This document shows positions 54,586-63,858 of a stretch of DNA of 64,000 nucleotides, one piece after another. The notes beneath the pieces were generated by a model, which ran no database searches, was not told the origin of the DNA, and was given only the letters and a program-made list of their open reading frames with translations. The number at the start of each line of letters is the position of its first letter. Positions within the stretch are counted from its first letter, which is position 1. Location: the NCBI GenBank assembly GCA_044370335.1, contig JBILVS010000002.1, positions 5,854 through 69,853 on the forward strand, in the 5' to 3' direction. A program made the position numbers and the translations under genes. The DNA comes from REEB509 sp044370335 (GTDB taxonomy: Bacteria; Pseudomonadota; Alphaproteobacteria; Caulobacterales; Aquidulcibacteraceae).

Positions 54586-55060
54586 GTTCAAGCAGCCTGA
54601 GGCGGCGGCTGGCGTGACAATCGATATCGACGAAGTCATGCGGCGCATCCCGCATCGCTATCCGTTCCTCTTGGTGGATCGGGCGTTCGATTACGTGCCG
54701 CACACCTCGATCCGCGGGATCAAGGGCGTCACGATTAATGAGCCGTTCTTTCAGGGGCATTTTCCAAACAAACCCGTGATGCCGGGTGTGCTTCAGATCG
54801 AAGCCATCGCGCAAACAGGCGGTGTCCTGATGTCAAAGTCGTTGGACGTCGACATCACGCGGCACACGATCCTGTTCATGGCGGTGGACGGCGTGCGCTT
54901 CCGGCGACCCGTCGTGCCGGGCGATCTCCTTGAAATGCCGGTCGAAGTGATCATGGCGCGACGGAACATCTTCAAGTTCCGCGGCCGTGCGTTGGTGAAC
55001 GGGGAAGTCGCGTGCGAGGCGGAGTTCGCCGCCATGAAAGCGGAGCTGCCAACCCCGTGA
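54572..55060 (+). CDS. fabZ: 3-hydroxyacyl-[acyl-carrier-protein] dehydratase FabZ
   Basis: 162-residue hot-dog-fold dehydratase of fatty-acid synthesis. RIPHRYPFLLVDR precedes the active-site helix. The catalytic His is in GHFPNKPVMPGVLQIEAIAQ, with Glu downstream. AAGGA is seven bases before ATG 54572. Its stop overlaps the lpxA GTG start. Its product pool balances lipid A and phospholipid, which explains its place between lpxD and lpxA. Confidence 0.97.
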   Translation: MADSEFKQPEAAAGVTIDIDEVMRRIPHRYPFLLVDRAFDYVPHTSIRGIKGVTINEPFFQGHFPNKPVMPGVLQIEAIAQTGGVLMSKSLDVDITRHTILFMAVDGVRFRRPVVPGDLLEMPVEVIMARRNIFKFRGRALVNGEVACEAEFAAMKAELPTP

Positions 55061-55851
55061 GCGCACACATTCACCCAAGCGCCGTCGTCCATCCCGAAGC
55101 CATTCTGGGGCAGGGTGTGGAAATCGGGCCATTCTGCGTGGTCGAGGCGGGCGCCCGCCTTGGCGATGGGGTGAAGCTTGTCTCCCATGTCCGGGTCGGC
55201 GGCTGCGTCACGATGGGCGAGGGTTGCGTCGCCGACGCTTTCTGTAGCCTCGGGGGACCACCGCAAGACCTGTCGTACAAGGGCGAGCCCACCACCGTGA
55301 CGATCGGTCCTCGCACCCAAATGCGCGACCATTTCAGCGTGCATCGCGGCACCGCACGAGGGCGCGGCGCCACCGTCATAGGCGCGGACTGTTACTTCAT
55401 GGCGCAAAGCCACGTCGCGCATGACTGTATAGTCGGCGACAAGGCGATGCTGTCGCAGAGCGCGGTCATCGGCGGCCATGTCGTCATGGAGGAGGGCGCC
55501 ATCGTCGGCGGATTGTCCGCCGTCCATCAATACGTGCGGATCGGCAAAGCGGCCTTTATCGGCGGCGTCACGGCCCTGGTGCAGGACCTCATTCCTTACG
55601 GATTGGCCCTCGGCAACCATGCCGAGCTCGCCGGCCTGAACATGGTCGGCCTGAAGCGGCGCGGGGTGCCCCGGGACGCCATCCACCGGATCCGCGCGGC
55701 TTATCGCTTGCTGTTTGAGGGCGAGGGCGTTTGGGAAGAGCGCCTGACGCGGGTGGCGAGAGAGTTCGCCGACAGCCCGCAGGTCATGGACATCATCGAC
55801 TTCATCCAGGCCGACAGCCGTCGGCCATTGTGCAAGCCGCGTTTGGCCTGA
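55057..55851 (+). CDS. lpxA: UDP-N-acetylglucosamine acyltransferase
   Basis: 264-residue first enzyme of lipid A synthesis. Hexapeptide repeats fill the first 190 residues, with the catalytic His in QSHVAHDCIVGD near residue 120. The C-terminal helical domain holds GLNMVGLKRRGVPRDAIHRIRAAY. GTG start 55057 overlaps the fabZ stop. Confidence 0.97.
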   Translation: MSAHIHPSAVVHPEAILGQGVEIGPFCVVEAGARLGDGVKLVSHVRVGGCVTMGEGCVADAFCSLGGPPQDLSYKGEPTTVTIGPRTQMRDHFSVHRGTARGRGATVIGADCYFMAQSHVAHDCIVGDKAMLSQSAVIGGHVVMEEGAIVGGLSAVHQYVRIGKAAFIGGVTALVQDLIPYGLALGNHAELAGLNMVGLKRRGVPRDAIHRIRAAYRLLFEGEGVWEERLTRVAREFADSPQVMDIIDFIQADSRRPLCKPRLA

Positions 55852-55853
55852 TC

Positions 55854-56711
55854 ATGGGCGACGGCGGGACGCGCATAGGACTGATTGCCGGCGGCGGCGC
55901 CTTGCCTGCGGTCATCGCGGAACATCTGACTGGTCAAGGGCGACCACCCTTTGTGGTGCGGCTTGCGCCTTATGCCGACGAAGGGCTTCGTCCGTATCCC
56001 GGCGAAGACTTCAATCTGGGCCAGATCGGCCAGCAGTTCGAACACCTGAAAGCCGAGGGCTGCAACGCGGTCTGTTTCGCAGGTGTGGTGCGCCGCGTCG
56101 ACCCGACCCAACTCAATCTCGATCCCTTGGCGTCGTCGCTCCTGCCGCGGGTGCTGGCGGCGATGAAGAATGGCGATGACGCCCTCATGCGGGTGTTTGT
56201 CGAAGCCGCCGAGGAGGCGGGTTTTCGGGTTCTGGGGGCCGAAGAGGCCTGCCCGGACATTCTGGCCGGCGCCGGGGTCTTGGGCGCTGCCTCCCCCGAT
56301 CAACGCGCCCGCGCCGATATCGCCAAGGCCGCCGCGGTTGCGCAGGCGGTTGGCGCCTGGGACATCGGCCAAGGCGTAGTGGTTTGCGAAGGGCTCGTGC
56401 TCGCGGTGGAAGCCCAGGAGGGCACCGACCTCATGCTTCGGCGCGTCGGGCAGTTGCCGGAAGCGGTGCGGGGAACGGCCGCCGCCCGCCGCGGCGTGCT
56501 GGTCAAGAGGCCGAAGCCCCGCCAGGAGCGGCGCATCGATCTGCCGACAATCGGGCTCGCTACGGTGGCGACCGCGGCGGCCGCGGGCCTTGCAGGGATC
56601 GCGGTGGAAGCCGGCGGCGCGCTGTTCCTGCAGCGGGAGGAGGCCTTGGCCCGAGCGGATCAACTCGGGCTATTTGTTTACGGCTTCTCCCCCGCCGATC
56701 CCGCGGCATGA
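55854..56711 (+). CDS. lpxI: UDP-2,3-diacylglucosamine diphosphatase LpxI
   Basis: 285-residue LpxI (DUF1009), which makes lipid X in alphaproteobacteria in place of LpxH. IGLIAGGGALPAVIAEH opens the N-terminal domain. The C-terminal domain has EGTDLMLRRVGQL and ends with DLPTIGLATVATAAAAGLAGIAVEAGGAL. It lies two bases after lpxA and overlaps lpxB (ATGA). Confidence 0.95.
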   Translation: MGDGGTRIGLIAGGGALPAVIAEHLTGQGRPPFVVRLAPYADEGLRPYPGEDFNLGQIGQQFEHLKAEGCNAVCFAGVVRRVDPTQLNLDPLASSLLPRVLAAMKNGDDALMRVFVEAAEEAGFRVLGAEEACPDILAGAGVLGAASPDQRARADIAKAAAVAQAVGAWDIGQGVVVCEGLVLAVEAQEGTDLMLRRVGQLPEAVRGTAAARRGVLVKRPKPRQERRIDLPTIGLATVATAAAAGLAGIAVEAGGALFLQREEALARADQLGLFVYGFSPADPAA

Positions 56712-57865
56712 GCGGCGGGGTTTACATCGTCGCCGTGGAAGCCTCCGGCGACGCGCTTGGGGCGGATCTGGCGCGAGCCCTCCGCCGCCGGCGGCCCGAG
56801 CTGCCGCTCCTCGGGGTCGGTCTTGAGGATCTGGCCGCAGAAGGGGTGCATCGGCCCATCGACCTCTCCGGTCTTGCCGTTCTCGGTTTTGTGGATGGGA
56901 TTAAAGCTTATCCGCGAGTGAAACAGGCCGTCCAGGCTGTGACGGCGGACATCGTGGCCACCCGGCCCGCCGTTGCGGTGTTGATCGACAGCTGGGGCTT
57001 TACGATCCGGGTGGCGGCGCAGGTCCGCGACCTCGCCCCAGAGATCCGTCTCGTGAAATATGTGGGTCCCCAAGTCTGGGCGACGCGTCCAGGACGGGCC
57101 AAGACGCTCGCGGCGCTGGTGGATCATCTCATCTGCATCCATGACTTCGAGCCGCCGTTCTATGCGCCTTATGGCCTCGGCTGTACGGTCTGCGGCCATC
57201 CCGCCATCGGCCGCCATGTCCAAGGCGACGGCTCAGCCTTTCGGGCGCGGCACGGTTTTGCGCCGGAGGAACGCCTGCTGCTCATCGCGCCAGGAAGCCG
57301 CCCGAGCGAGCTGCGTCGCGTGGCGCCGACCCTGTGGCGGGCGGCTGCGCGGCTCAAGGCGAGCCGACCCGATCTGCGCATCATCTGCGTGCCCGCTCAA
57401 ACCGTCCGCGGGCAAGTGCTGGCTCTAGCCCGGGAAAGCGGCCTCGACGTGCTGTGCCTGCCGGACGAAAGCGACAAGGGCGACGCTTTCGCTGCGGCCA
57501 CTGCCGTACTGGCCGCCTCCGGCACGGTGACGACCGAGATCGCGTTGCAAGGCGCGCCGGTCGTGATCGCCTACAAACTGGGCTGGATCACCTGGGCCAT
57601 CGCCCGGGCGTTTTTGTTCAAAAGCCCCTATGCGGCTCTGATTAACGTGGCGGCCGGCAAAGAGGCCGCCCCGGAGTTCATCCAGACGAAGATGACCGCA
57701 GACAATCTCGCCGCTGCCGTCGGCCGCCTGCTTGACGAACCCGCCGCGCGGGAGGCGCAGATCGCGGCGCAGAATGTGGCGCTTGAAAAAATGGGCCACG
57801 GTGGCCCCGCAGCCCAGGATGTGGCGGCCGACGCGGTTCTTTCCGTGATGAACCGCGTCGGCTGA
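56708..57865 (+). CDS. lpxB: Lipid-A-disaccharide synthase
   Basis: 385-residue GT19 glycosyltransferase that joins lipid X to UDP-diacylglucosamine. VAVEASGDALGADLARAL at the start, IDSWGFTIRVA, KYVGPQVWATRPGR and LLIAPGSRPSELRRVAPT are typical, as is ASGTVTTEIALQGAPVVIAYK. It is the last gene of the block; gltA converges 11 bp later with no clear terminator between. Confidence 0.96.
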   Translation: MSGGVYIVAVEASGDALGADLARALRRRRPELPLLGVGLEDLAAEGVHRPIDLSGLAVLGFVDGIKAYPRVKQAVQAVTADIVATRPAVAVLIDSWGFTIRVAAQVRDLAPEIRLVKYVGPQVWATRPGRAKTLAALVDHLICIHDFEPPFYAPYGLGCTVCGHPAIGRHVQGDGSAFRARHGFAPEERLLLIAPGSRPSELRRVAPTLWRAAARLKASRPDLRIICVPAQTVRGQVLALARESGLDVLCLPDESDKGDAFAAATAVLAASGTVTTEIALQGAPVVIAYKLGWITWAIARAFLFKSPYAALINVAAGKEAAPEFIQTKMTADNLAAAVGRLLDEPAAREAQIAAQNVALEKMGHGGPAAQDVAADAVLSVMNRVG

Positions 57866-57876
57866 AGCCTTGATGG

Positions 57877-59181
57877 TCAGCGCTGATCGAGGGCCGTGTA
57901 GTCGCGGCGGCCCGAGCCGGTGTAGATCTGCCGCGGGCGGCCGATCTTCTGGGAGGCGTCTTCCATCATCTCGGTCCATTGCGCGATCCAGCCCACAGTG
58001 CGGGCCACCGCGAACAGCACAGTGAACATCGAGGTCGGGAACCCCATCGCTTTCAGCGTGATGCCTGAATAGAAGTCGATGTTCGGGTAGAGCTTCCGCT
58101 TCACGAAGTACTCGTCGTTGAGAGCGATGCGCTCCAGTTCGACAGCCACCTGCAGCTGCGGGTCGTTGTCGGCGCCCACTTCCTTCAAGACTGCATGGCA
58201 AAGCTTCTGCATCACCTTGGCACGCGGGTCGTAATTCTTATAGACGCGGTGGCCGAAGCCCATGAGCCGCACATCGGAATTCGGATCCTTCACGCGAGCG
58301 ATAAAGTCCGGGATCTTATCCACGGCGCCGATGTCTTCAAGCATCTTCAGCGCCGCTTCGTTGGCGCCGCCATGGCTCGGCCCCCACAGGCACGCAATGC
58401 CTGAGGCAATGCAGGCGAACGGGTTGGCGCCCGAAGAGCCCGCCAGCCGCACCGTGGAGGTCGAGGCGTTTTGCTCGTGATCGGCGTGGAGCGTGAAGAA
58501 TACGTCCATGGCCCGGGCCATGACCGGGTTCACCACATACTCTTCCGCCGGCACTGCAAAGCACATGCGCAGGAAGTTAGACGCGTAATCCAGCGAGTTC
58601 AGCGGATACACGAAGGGCTGGCCGATCGTGTACTTGAACGCCATCGCCGCAATCGTCGGCAATTTTGCGATCAGGCGGTGGCTCGCCACCATCCGGTGGT
58701 GCGGATCGTTGATGTCGGTGCTGTCGTGATAGAACGCCGACAGCGCGCCGACGACGCCGACCATAACCGCCATCGGGTGCGCATCGCGTCGGAAGCCCTG
58801 ATAGAATCGCGACAGCTGTTCATGCACCATGGTGTGGCGCGTGATGTTGCGGTCGAATTCGGCGAGTTGTGATTGGCTCGGCAGCTCGCCATGCAGCAGC
58901 AGATAGCAGACCTCAATGAACGAGGACTGCTCAGCGAGCTGATCGATCGGATAGCCGCGATAGAGCAGAACGCCTTCGTCGCCGTCGATGAACGTGATCT
59001 GGCTCTCGCAGCTCGCCGTCGAGGTGAAGCCCGGATCATAGGTGAGCAGGCCAGACTGGGCGTAAAGCTTGCGGATATCAAGAACATCCGGCCCCACCGA
59101 TCCGCCGAACACCGGCACGTCGTAAGACTTGTCTTCCAAAGTGAGGGTCGCTGACCCTTTGGGCGTGATTTTGGTGTCCAT
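57877..59181 (-). CDS. gltA: Citrate synthase
   Basis: 434-residue type II (hexameric, NADH-sensitive family) citrate synthase, the first step of the TCA cycle. The active-site His lies in SSGANPFACIASGIACLWGPSHGGANEAAL, with GFGHRVYKNYDPRA and the Asp in the C-terminal region. I chose ATG 59181 (MDTKITPKG) with GGAAAGGCGAGG upstream. gltX lies upstream on the same strand, 57 bp away. Confidence 0.97.
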   Translation of the reverse strand: MDTKITPKGSATLTLEDKSYDVPVFGGSVGPDVLDIRKLYAQSGLLTYDPGFTSTASCESQITFIDGDEGVLLYRGYPIDQLAEQSSFIEVCYLLLHGELPSQSQLAEFDRNITRHTMVHEQLSRFYQGFRRDAHPMAVMVGVVGALSAFYHDSTDINDPHHRMVASHRLIAKLPTIAAMAFKYTIGQPFVYPLNSLDYASNFLRMCFAVPAEEYVVNPVMARAMDVFFTLHADHEQNASTSTVRLAGSSGANPFACIASGIACLWGPSHGGANEAALKMLEDIGAVDKIPDFIARVKDPNSDVRLMGFGHRVYKNYDPRAKVMQKLCHAVLKEVGADNDPQLQVAVELERIALNDEYFVKRKLYPNIDFYSGITLKAMGFPTSMFTVLFAVARTVGWIAQWTEMMEDASQKIGRPRQIYTGSGRRDYTALDQR

Positions 59182-59237
59182 GCCTCGCCTTTCCCTCGTC
59201 CATCCATCAAAGGCCCGGGCCATGCCCGCGCCGCTCC

Positions 59238-60752
59238 TCAGTCCAGCGCTTCATCCAGCCGGGCCAGGGTTTCTTCACGCCCCAGGGCGACCAGAATTTG
59301 CGCCAAATCCAATGCCGCCGCCCCGCCCGTCAGGGCTGTTCGCAGCGGAGGGCCAATCTTGCCAAAACCCACGCCTTGCGCGGCGGCGAAACCTTTCAAC
59401 AATTCAGCGAGCGGCGCTTCGCTCCAATCGGGGGCGGCAGCCAAGACAGGACGCAACGCCAATAGCCGCGCGCTCGCCTCGCCTTTCACCAAATCGCGCG
59501 CCTTATCGTCAAGGCCGATTGGACGATCTTGCGCCAAAAACCCTGCCAAATCGCGAACTTCGAGGATCGTTTTGCCGCGCTGACGCAGCGCGGGAAGGGC
59601 TCTGTGGAAGCGCTCTGCAAAAGCCAGGGATGGCGGCGATTCCATCGTCGCCATCGCCAGCGCCTCTAACCGCTCAAGATCGGCTTCGCGGATGAAGTGC
59701 GCATTGACGGAATTGAGCTTCTCAAAATCAAGCCGCGACGGAGCCTTCCCCAACTGGTTCAGCCGGAACATAGGCGCAGCTTCTCCTAATGTTAGGATGT
59801 CGTCATGCCCTGGGCTCCACCCCAGGCGCATCAGATAGGCGTTCAAAGCCTCGGGCAGGTAACCCATGTCCCGATAGGCCTGCACGGCCAGCGCGCCGTG
59901 CCGTTTGGAAAGTTTGGCGCCGTCCTGGCCGTGAATCATCGGTACGTGCGCATAGACCGGGCGCGGCCACCCCATGGCGTCGATGATCGGCGCTTGGCGG
60001 GCGGCGTTGGTCAAGTGGTCATCACCACGGATCACGTGGGTCACGCCCATGTCGGCGTCGTCTACGACCACCGCAAGCATGTAGGTGGGCGTGCCGTCGC
60101 TCCGCACAAGCACAAGATCGTCGATGTCTTGCGCGGCGGTGCGAACCTGACCCTGCACCTGGTCGTCGATGACGATGTCGCCATCGTCCGGGGCCCGCAG
60201 CCGCACCACGAAGGGCGCGTCCGGCGACGGAGGCTTGCCGCCATCGCGATAGGGCGAGCGGAAGCCGCGGCTCTGCTTGATCTCCCCCGCAAGCCGGACT
60301 TCTTCCGCTTCGGCGTCAGCGCGAGCCATCGCACCGATGGCGGGATCGAGGTCCTGAGAAGCCGAGCCCTTCTGCAAACGCGTGCGCAGCGCCCGCAAAC
60401 GCGTGATCTTGGCGTCTTGCGCCGCCCGCTGCGCCTCCAGCTCCTGCGGCGACACATAACAGCGGAACGCTTTGCCCTTCGCGATCAGGTCTTCCGCCGC
60501 GGCGCGGTGGCGGTCAGCCCGGGCGAACTGGAACAGCGGCGGCTCGTCGGCCTCTAAGCCAAGCCAGGCCATGCCGTCGAGGATCGCGTCGATCGCCGCT
60601 TCTGTGGACCGTTGGCGGTCGGTGTCCTCAATACGCAGAAGAAAGCGGCCTCCGGACCCGCGCGCAAATAGCCAATTGAACAAAGCGGTCCGGGCCCCTC
60701 CGATATGGAGAAAGCCGGTGGGGGAGGGGGCGAAGCGGGTGACGGTTCTCAT
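59238..60752 (-). CDS. gltX: Glutamyl-tRNA synthetase with internal insert
   Basis: 504-residue class I synthetase that charges tRNA-Glu. The HIGH-like motif HIGG is at 16-19 and KLSKR at 280-284. Residues about 115-160, after CYVSPQELEAQR, form an extra charged helical segment (rich in Lys, Arg, Glu, Ala) where most family members have a short loop. Otherwise the order of domains is normal. The C-terminal anticodon-binding region is complete. Confidence 0.95.
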   Translation of the reverse strand: MRTVTRFAPSPTGFLHIGGARTALFNWLFARGSGGRFLLRIEDTDRQRSTEAAIDAILDGMAWLGLEADEPPLFQFARADRHRAAAEDLIAKGKAFRCYVSPQELEAQRAAQDAKITRLRALRTRLQKGSASQDLDPAIGAMARADAEAEEVRLAGEIKQSRGFRSPYRDGGKPPSPDAPFVVRLRAPDDGDIVIDDQVQGQVRTAAQDIDDLVLVRSDGTPTYMLAVVVDDADMGVTHVIRGDDHLTNAARQAPIIDAMGWPRPVYAHVPMIHGQDGAKLSKRHGALAVQAYRDMGYLPEALNAYLMRLGWSPGHDDILTLGEAAPMFRLNQLGKAPSRLDFEKLNSVNAHFIREADLERLEALAMATMESPPSLAFAERFHRALPALRQRGKTILEVRDLAGFLAQDRPIGLDDKARDLVKGEASARLLALRPVLAAAPDWSEAPLAELLKGFAAAQGVGFGKIGPPLRTALTGGAAALDLAQILVALGREETLARLDEALD

Positions 60753-60814
60753 AGGAGGAATCTGGAGAGAGATTTCAAAGGCTGAAGGAGTGTCACAAGT
60801 GAGGCCCGCTTAGC

Positions 60815-63064
60815 ATGCGGCAAAGCCCGCGTCGTCCCTTTGCGCAGACGTCTGAAGGCCTTGGGTGCGAGCGACCGCGGGTGATCCTGCGCGGGCCCCT
60901 GGCGTTGATGGCCGGGGCGGCGTGGTTTCTGCTGCGCGCCGAGGAGCCGTCCTGGCTCGCGTTGGGCCTTAGAGCGGCGGCTTGCGCTGGGGCAGCGGTC
61001 GCCTTCGCCTTATGGCCGACCCGGCGCTGGCGGCCCCCCTCCGCGCCGCGCGGGCGCTCCTGGTTCTGGGGTTGGCCCTCGCCTCCGCGTTTTCAATCGG
61101 GGCTCTCGCTGGGGCGGTGAAAGCCGCCGTCCGACCGCAGGCGACGCTTGCCGCTCCTTGGGAGGCGGCGGCGCTGACCGGCTTCATTTTCGACCGAGAT
61201 CGCGGGGGCGATCGTCTTCGCCTTCTGATCCAGGTGACAGCTATTGAGGGAGAAACGGCGCCGCGACGGGTTCGGCTTTCTCTACCGGCGTCTCAGGCTT
61301 TCCTGTTGCGGCGAGGGCGGCATGTTCGCTGCGTCGCCGATCTCAGCCCGGCGGCGGCGCCCTTGGGGCCCGGTGCGTATGACTTTCAGCGCCTCCGCTT
61401 TTTTGATGGGCTGGATGCGGTGGGCTTGCCTGGGGAGGCTGCCGACCTGCGTCGGCGCCCGCCCAGTCGCTTTCGGACCGCGGGCGGGGCGGCCCGAGCC
61501 GACATGGCCGCAGTCATTATCGCCTCTGCGCCCAGCCAAGGCGGGGCGATCGCCGCCGCCATCATCGTGGGCGATCACAGCGCGATGACCGAAGATACTG
61601 TCGCGGTCCTTCAAGACGCGGGCCTTGCCCACATCGTCTCCTCATCAGGGCTGCATATGGCGGTCATGAGCGGGTTCATTTTCTGTCTGCTGAAGTGCGG
61701 CTTGGCGCTTGTTCCTTGGATCGCGCTGAGGATCCCGGTGTCGAGGATCGCTGCCGGCGCGGCACTGGACGCGCTTGCGCTCTTCCTGCTGATCTCGGGA
61801 GGGTCTTTGTCCCCGCGCAGCGGGCCGCGATCATTGCCGCGGTGGCTTTCGGCGCGATTTTGGCGGACCGCTCCCCAACAGCATGCGTGGACTTGGGCTT
61901 GCGGCGTTTTTCATCGAGCTGGTGGAGCCAGAGGCCCTCGTGGAGCCGGGCTTTCAGATGTTGTTCGCCGCGACGATGGCCCTGGTCGCAGGGCAGAGGC
62001 CTTGGCGCAACCCGATGGGCCGAAGGGCCGTCGCGGGCCATTGATCGGCGAATTGCAGGCCTTCGGCTGGGCCATGACCGGCGCTGTCGCCACCAGCGCG
62101 GTTGCAGGAGCGGCGACGGAGCTTTTTGCGCTCCAGCACTTTTAGCGCTTGACGGTGTACGTCTTGCCCGTGAACCTCGCCGCAGCATCGCTCATCGCGT
62201 TTGTCGTGGCGACCGCCGCAGTCGCCGCAGCGGTGCTGGCGCCGTTCGGCGTGGCGGACGGTCCCCTGTGGGTGATGGCGACCTCGCTTGATCTCATCTT
62301 GGCGTTTGCTGAGGCCTTCGCCGCTCGCCCGGAGGCGGTGCAGCCTATTCCGCCCCTTCGCCCCCTCGCGCCTTTGGCCTTTGGGCTCCTGTGCGCCGCC
62401 CTCTTCATGCTCTTCTTATGGCAGGGTCAGCGGCGCTGGACCGCCTTGCTGCCGATGTTGGCGGGCGCCCTAGCGCAGGGCCTGACAGGGCCGTCTGTCC
62501 TGGTCTTCGACCCGAGCCTTGCGCATGTCTCTGCCCGCGACGCGGAAGGGGAGGCGGTTCGTTTGTTCGCCGGGCGGGAGTGGACCTTCGAGCGCGACCG
62601 ATCCCTGGCGCTTTTGGGTGCGAACAAGAAGGGCTTGGGATACCCAGCCCTCGTGTCAGGGGACGACCCCCGGCGCGCCACACCCCCGGATTCGGCCGCT
62701 TGCCTGTTCGGATGGAAAGCCGTGCGTGGCTGCTTTGCCCCAAGGTGCAGACGCGATCGGGTTGCCGCCATCCACGGCCACAGCGCGGACAGCGACCCCG
62801 GCCCCGATGCTGATCCCGATTCTGACCCCGGCCCCGATCTCAATCGATCCAGCGCGATCCCCGCCGGAGACGCCGGCCACGACTTCTTCTGCGCCACGCG
62901 CGCCCGCGCCCGCGCCCGCCGAAGGCCGCCTCCAACTCCGCGCTTTGCCCGACGCGACCCTTGTCGAAGCCGCCTCCGATCGGAGCGGGGTCGCCCGCTT
63001 CGGTCCCCTTGGGCTGACGCTCCGGCAGAGCCCTGCTCCAGACAGCAATCGGCCCTGGCGATAG
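60815..63064 (+). pseudogene. comEC: Decayed comEC (DNA-uptake channel) gene
   Basis: ComEC carries transforming DNA across the inner membrane. Pieces of the protein are readable in changing frames: VILRGPLALMAGAAW from 60815, then ALLVLGLALASAFSIG and the ComEC core AIIVGDHSAMTEDTVAVLQDAGLAHIVSSSGLHMAVMSG, then QRAAIIAAVAFGAILADR, then FFIELVEPEALVEPGFQM, then GELQAFGWAMTGAVATS. Likely single-base losses lie at a C6 run (61034-61039), near 61801, at a C4 run (61873-61876) and near 62025. An in-frame TAG is at 62143-62145, after which the helices go on to about 62430. The 3' third is unclear. It sits between gltX and lexA, the usual comEC place. Confidence 0.8.
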
Positions 63065-63078
63065 GGGAGAGCGCCGGC

Positions 63079-63774
63079 TTAAGGGTAGCGCCGCACCAAA
63101 GACACGAGGCGCCCCTGCACCTGGACTCGATCCGGCCCGAAAATGCGGGTTTCATAGGCCGGGTTCGCCGCCTCCAAGGCGACAGACCCACCGCGACGGC
63201 GCAGCCGTTTGAGCGTCGCTTCCTCTCCGTCGATCAAGGCCACCACGATGTCGCCGTTGTCAGCCGTGTCCGTCTTTCGGATGATCACCACGTCGCCGTC
63301 ATGGATGCCGGCGTCGATCATGGAATCGCCCTGGACCACGAGGGCGTAATGCTCGCCCGCGCTCAGCATGTCTTCGGTGGCGGCCACTCGGCCCACTTCT
63401 TGTTGAATAGCCTCGATGGCCACCCCCGCCGCAATCCGCCCCATTACAGGCACAGACATCGCGCCGTGCTGCTCCGATACGGCCTCGCGCGCGCCGTCGG
63501 GCGCCACAACCTGCGGCTTGAAGGCGTTTCGCCCCCGAGGCGGCGCCGCCGGAGTGACGGCTTCAGGCAGTTTGAGCACCTCCAACGCCCGCGCCCGATG
63601 CGGCAGCCGGCGCAGAAAGCCGCGCTCTTCCAGGGCTGTGATCAGGCGGTGGATCCCGGACTTGGACGCCAGATCCAACGCCTCTTTCATTTCGTCAAAG
63701 GAAGGAGAGACGCCCGTTTCCTTCAGCCGTTGATGGATAAAGAGCAAAAGCTCCTTTTGTTTTGACGTCAGCAT
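63079..63774 (-). CDS. lexA: LexA repressor
   Basis: 231-residue SOS master repressor. An N-terminal winged HTH (residues 1-65, SFDEMKEALDLASKSGIHRLI) is followed by the self-cleavage site Ala 116-Gly 117 (GRIAAGVAI) and the Ser 151/Lys 189 protease dyad (GDSMID, EATLKRL). I chose ATG 63774 with CGGAGG upstream; a start at 63822 would add 16 residues. A perfect LexA box upstream shows autoregulation. trpC lies just upstream on the same strand, without the moaC-moeA pair often found between them. Confidence 0.96.
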   Translation of the reverse strand: MLTSKQKELLLFIHQRLKETGVSPSFDEMKEALDLASKSGIHRLITALEERGFLRRLPHRARALEVLKLPEAVTPAAPPRGRNAFKPQVVAPDGAREAVSEQHGAMSVPVMGRIAAGVAIEAIQQEVGRVAATEDMLSAGEHYALVVQGDSMIDAGIHDGDVVIIRKTDTADNGDIVVALIDGEEATLKRLRRRGGSVALEAANPAYETRIFGPDRVQVQGRLVSLVRRYP

Positions 63775-63838
63775 GCGTGCGCCTCCGATCAAGCCGGCAG
63801 GGCCGAGGCCTGTCCGACTCAAAGATCAAATCGCGAAC

Positions 63839-63853
63839 GTTCTATGGGCGTTC
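63839..63853. promoter_or_regulatory. LexA (SOS) box upstream of lexA
   Basis: GTTCTATGGGCGTTC matches the alphaproteobacterial consensus GTTC-N7-GTTC exactly. It lies 65 bp upstream of the lexA ATG and five bases from the trpC stop, so the lexA promoter is squeezed between the two genes. Autorepression of lexA through such a box is the norm in the class. Confidence 0.85.
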
Positions 63854-63858
63854 CGCTT

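Noticed and set aside
16746..62145. Several in-frame TAG codons and one TGA at a Trp place suggested stop-codon recoding.
   Set aside because: TAG and TGA end many intact genes here (nuoF and trpC with TAG, nuoA and others with TGA). All interrupted genes also sit in accessory places, and most have frameshifts as well, so decay is simpler.
62149..63765. A 538-codon open frame running from comEC across lexA.
   Set aside because: Its first part is the ComEC C-terminal region after the TAG. The rest is low-complexity Asp/Pro/Arg sequence and the antisense of lexA.
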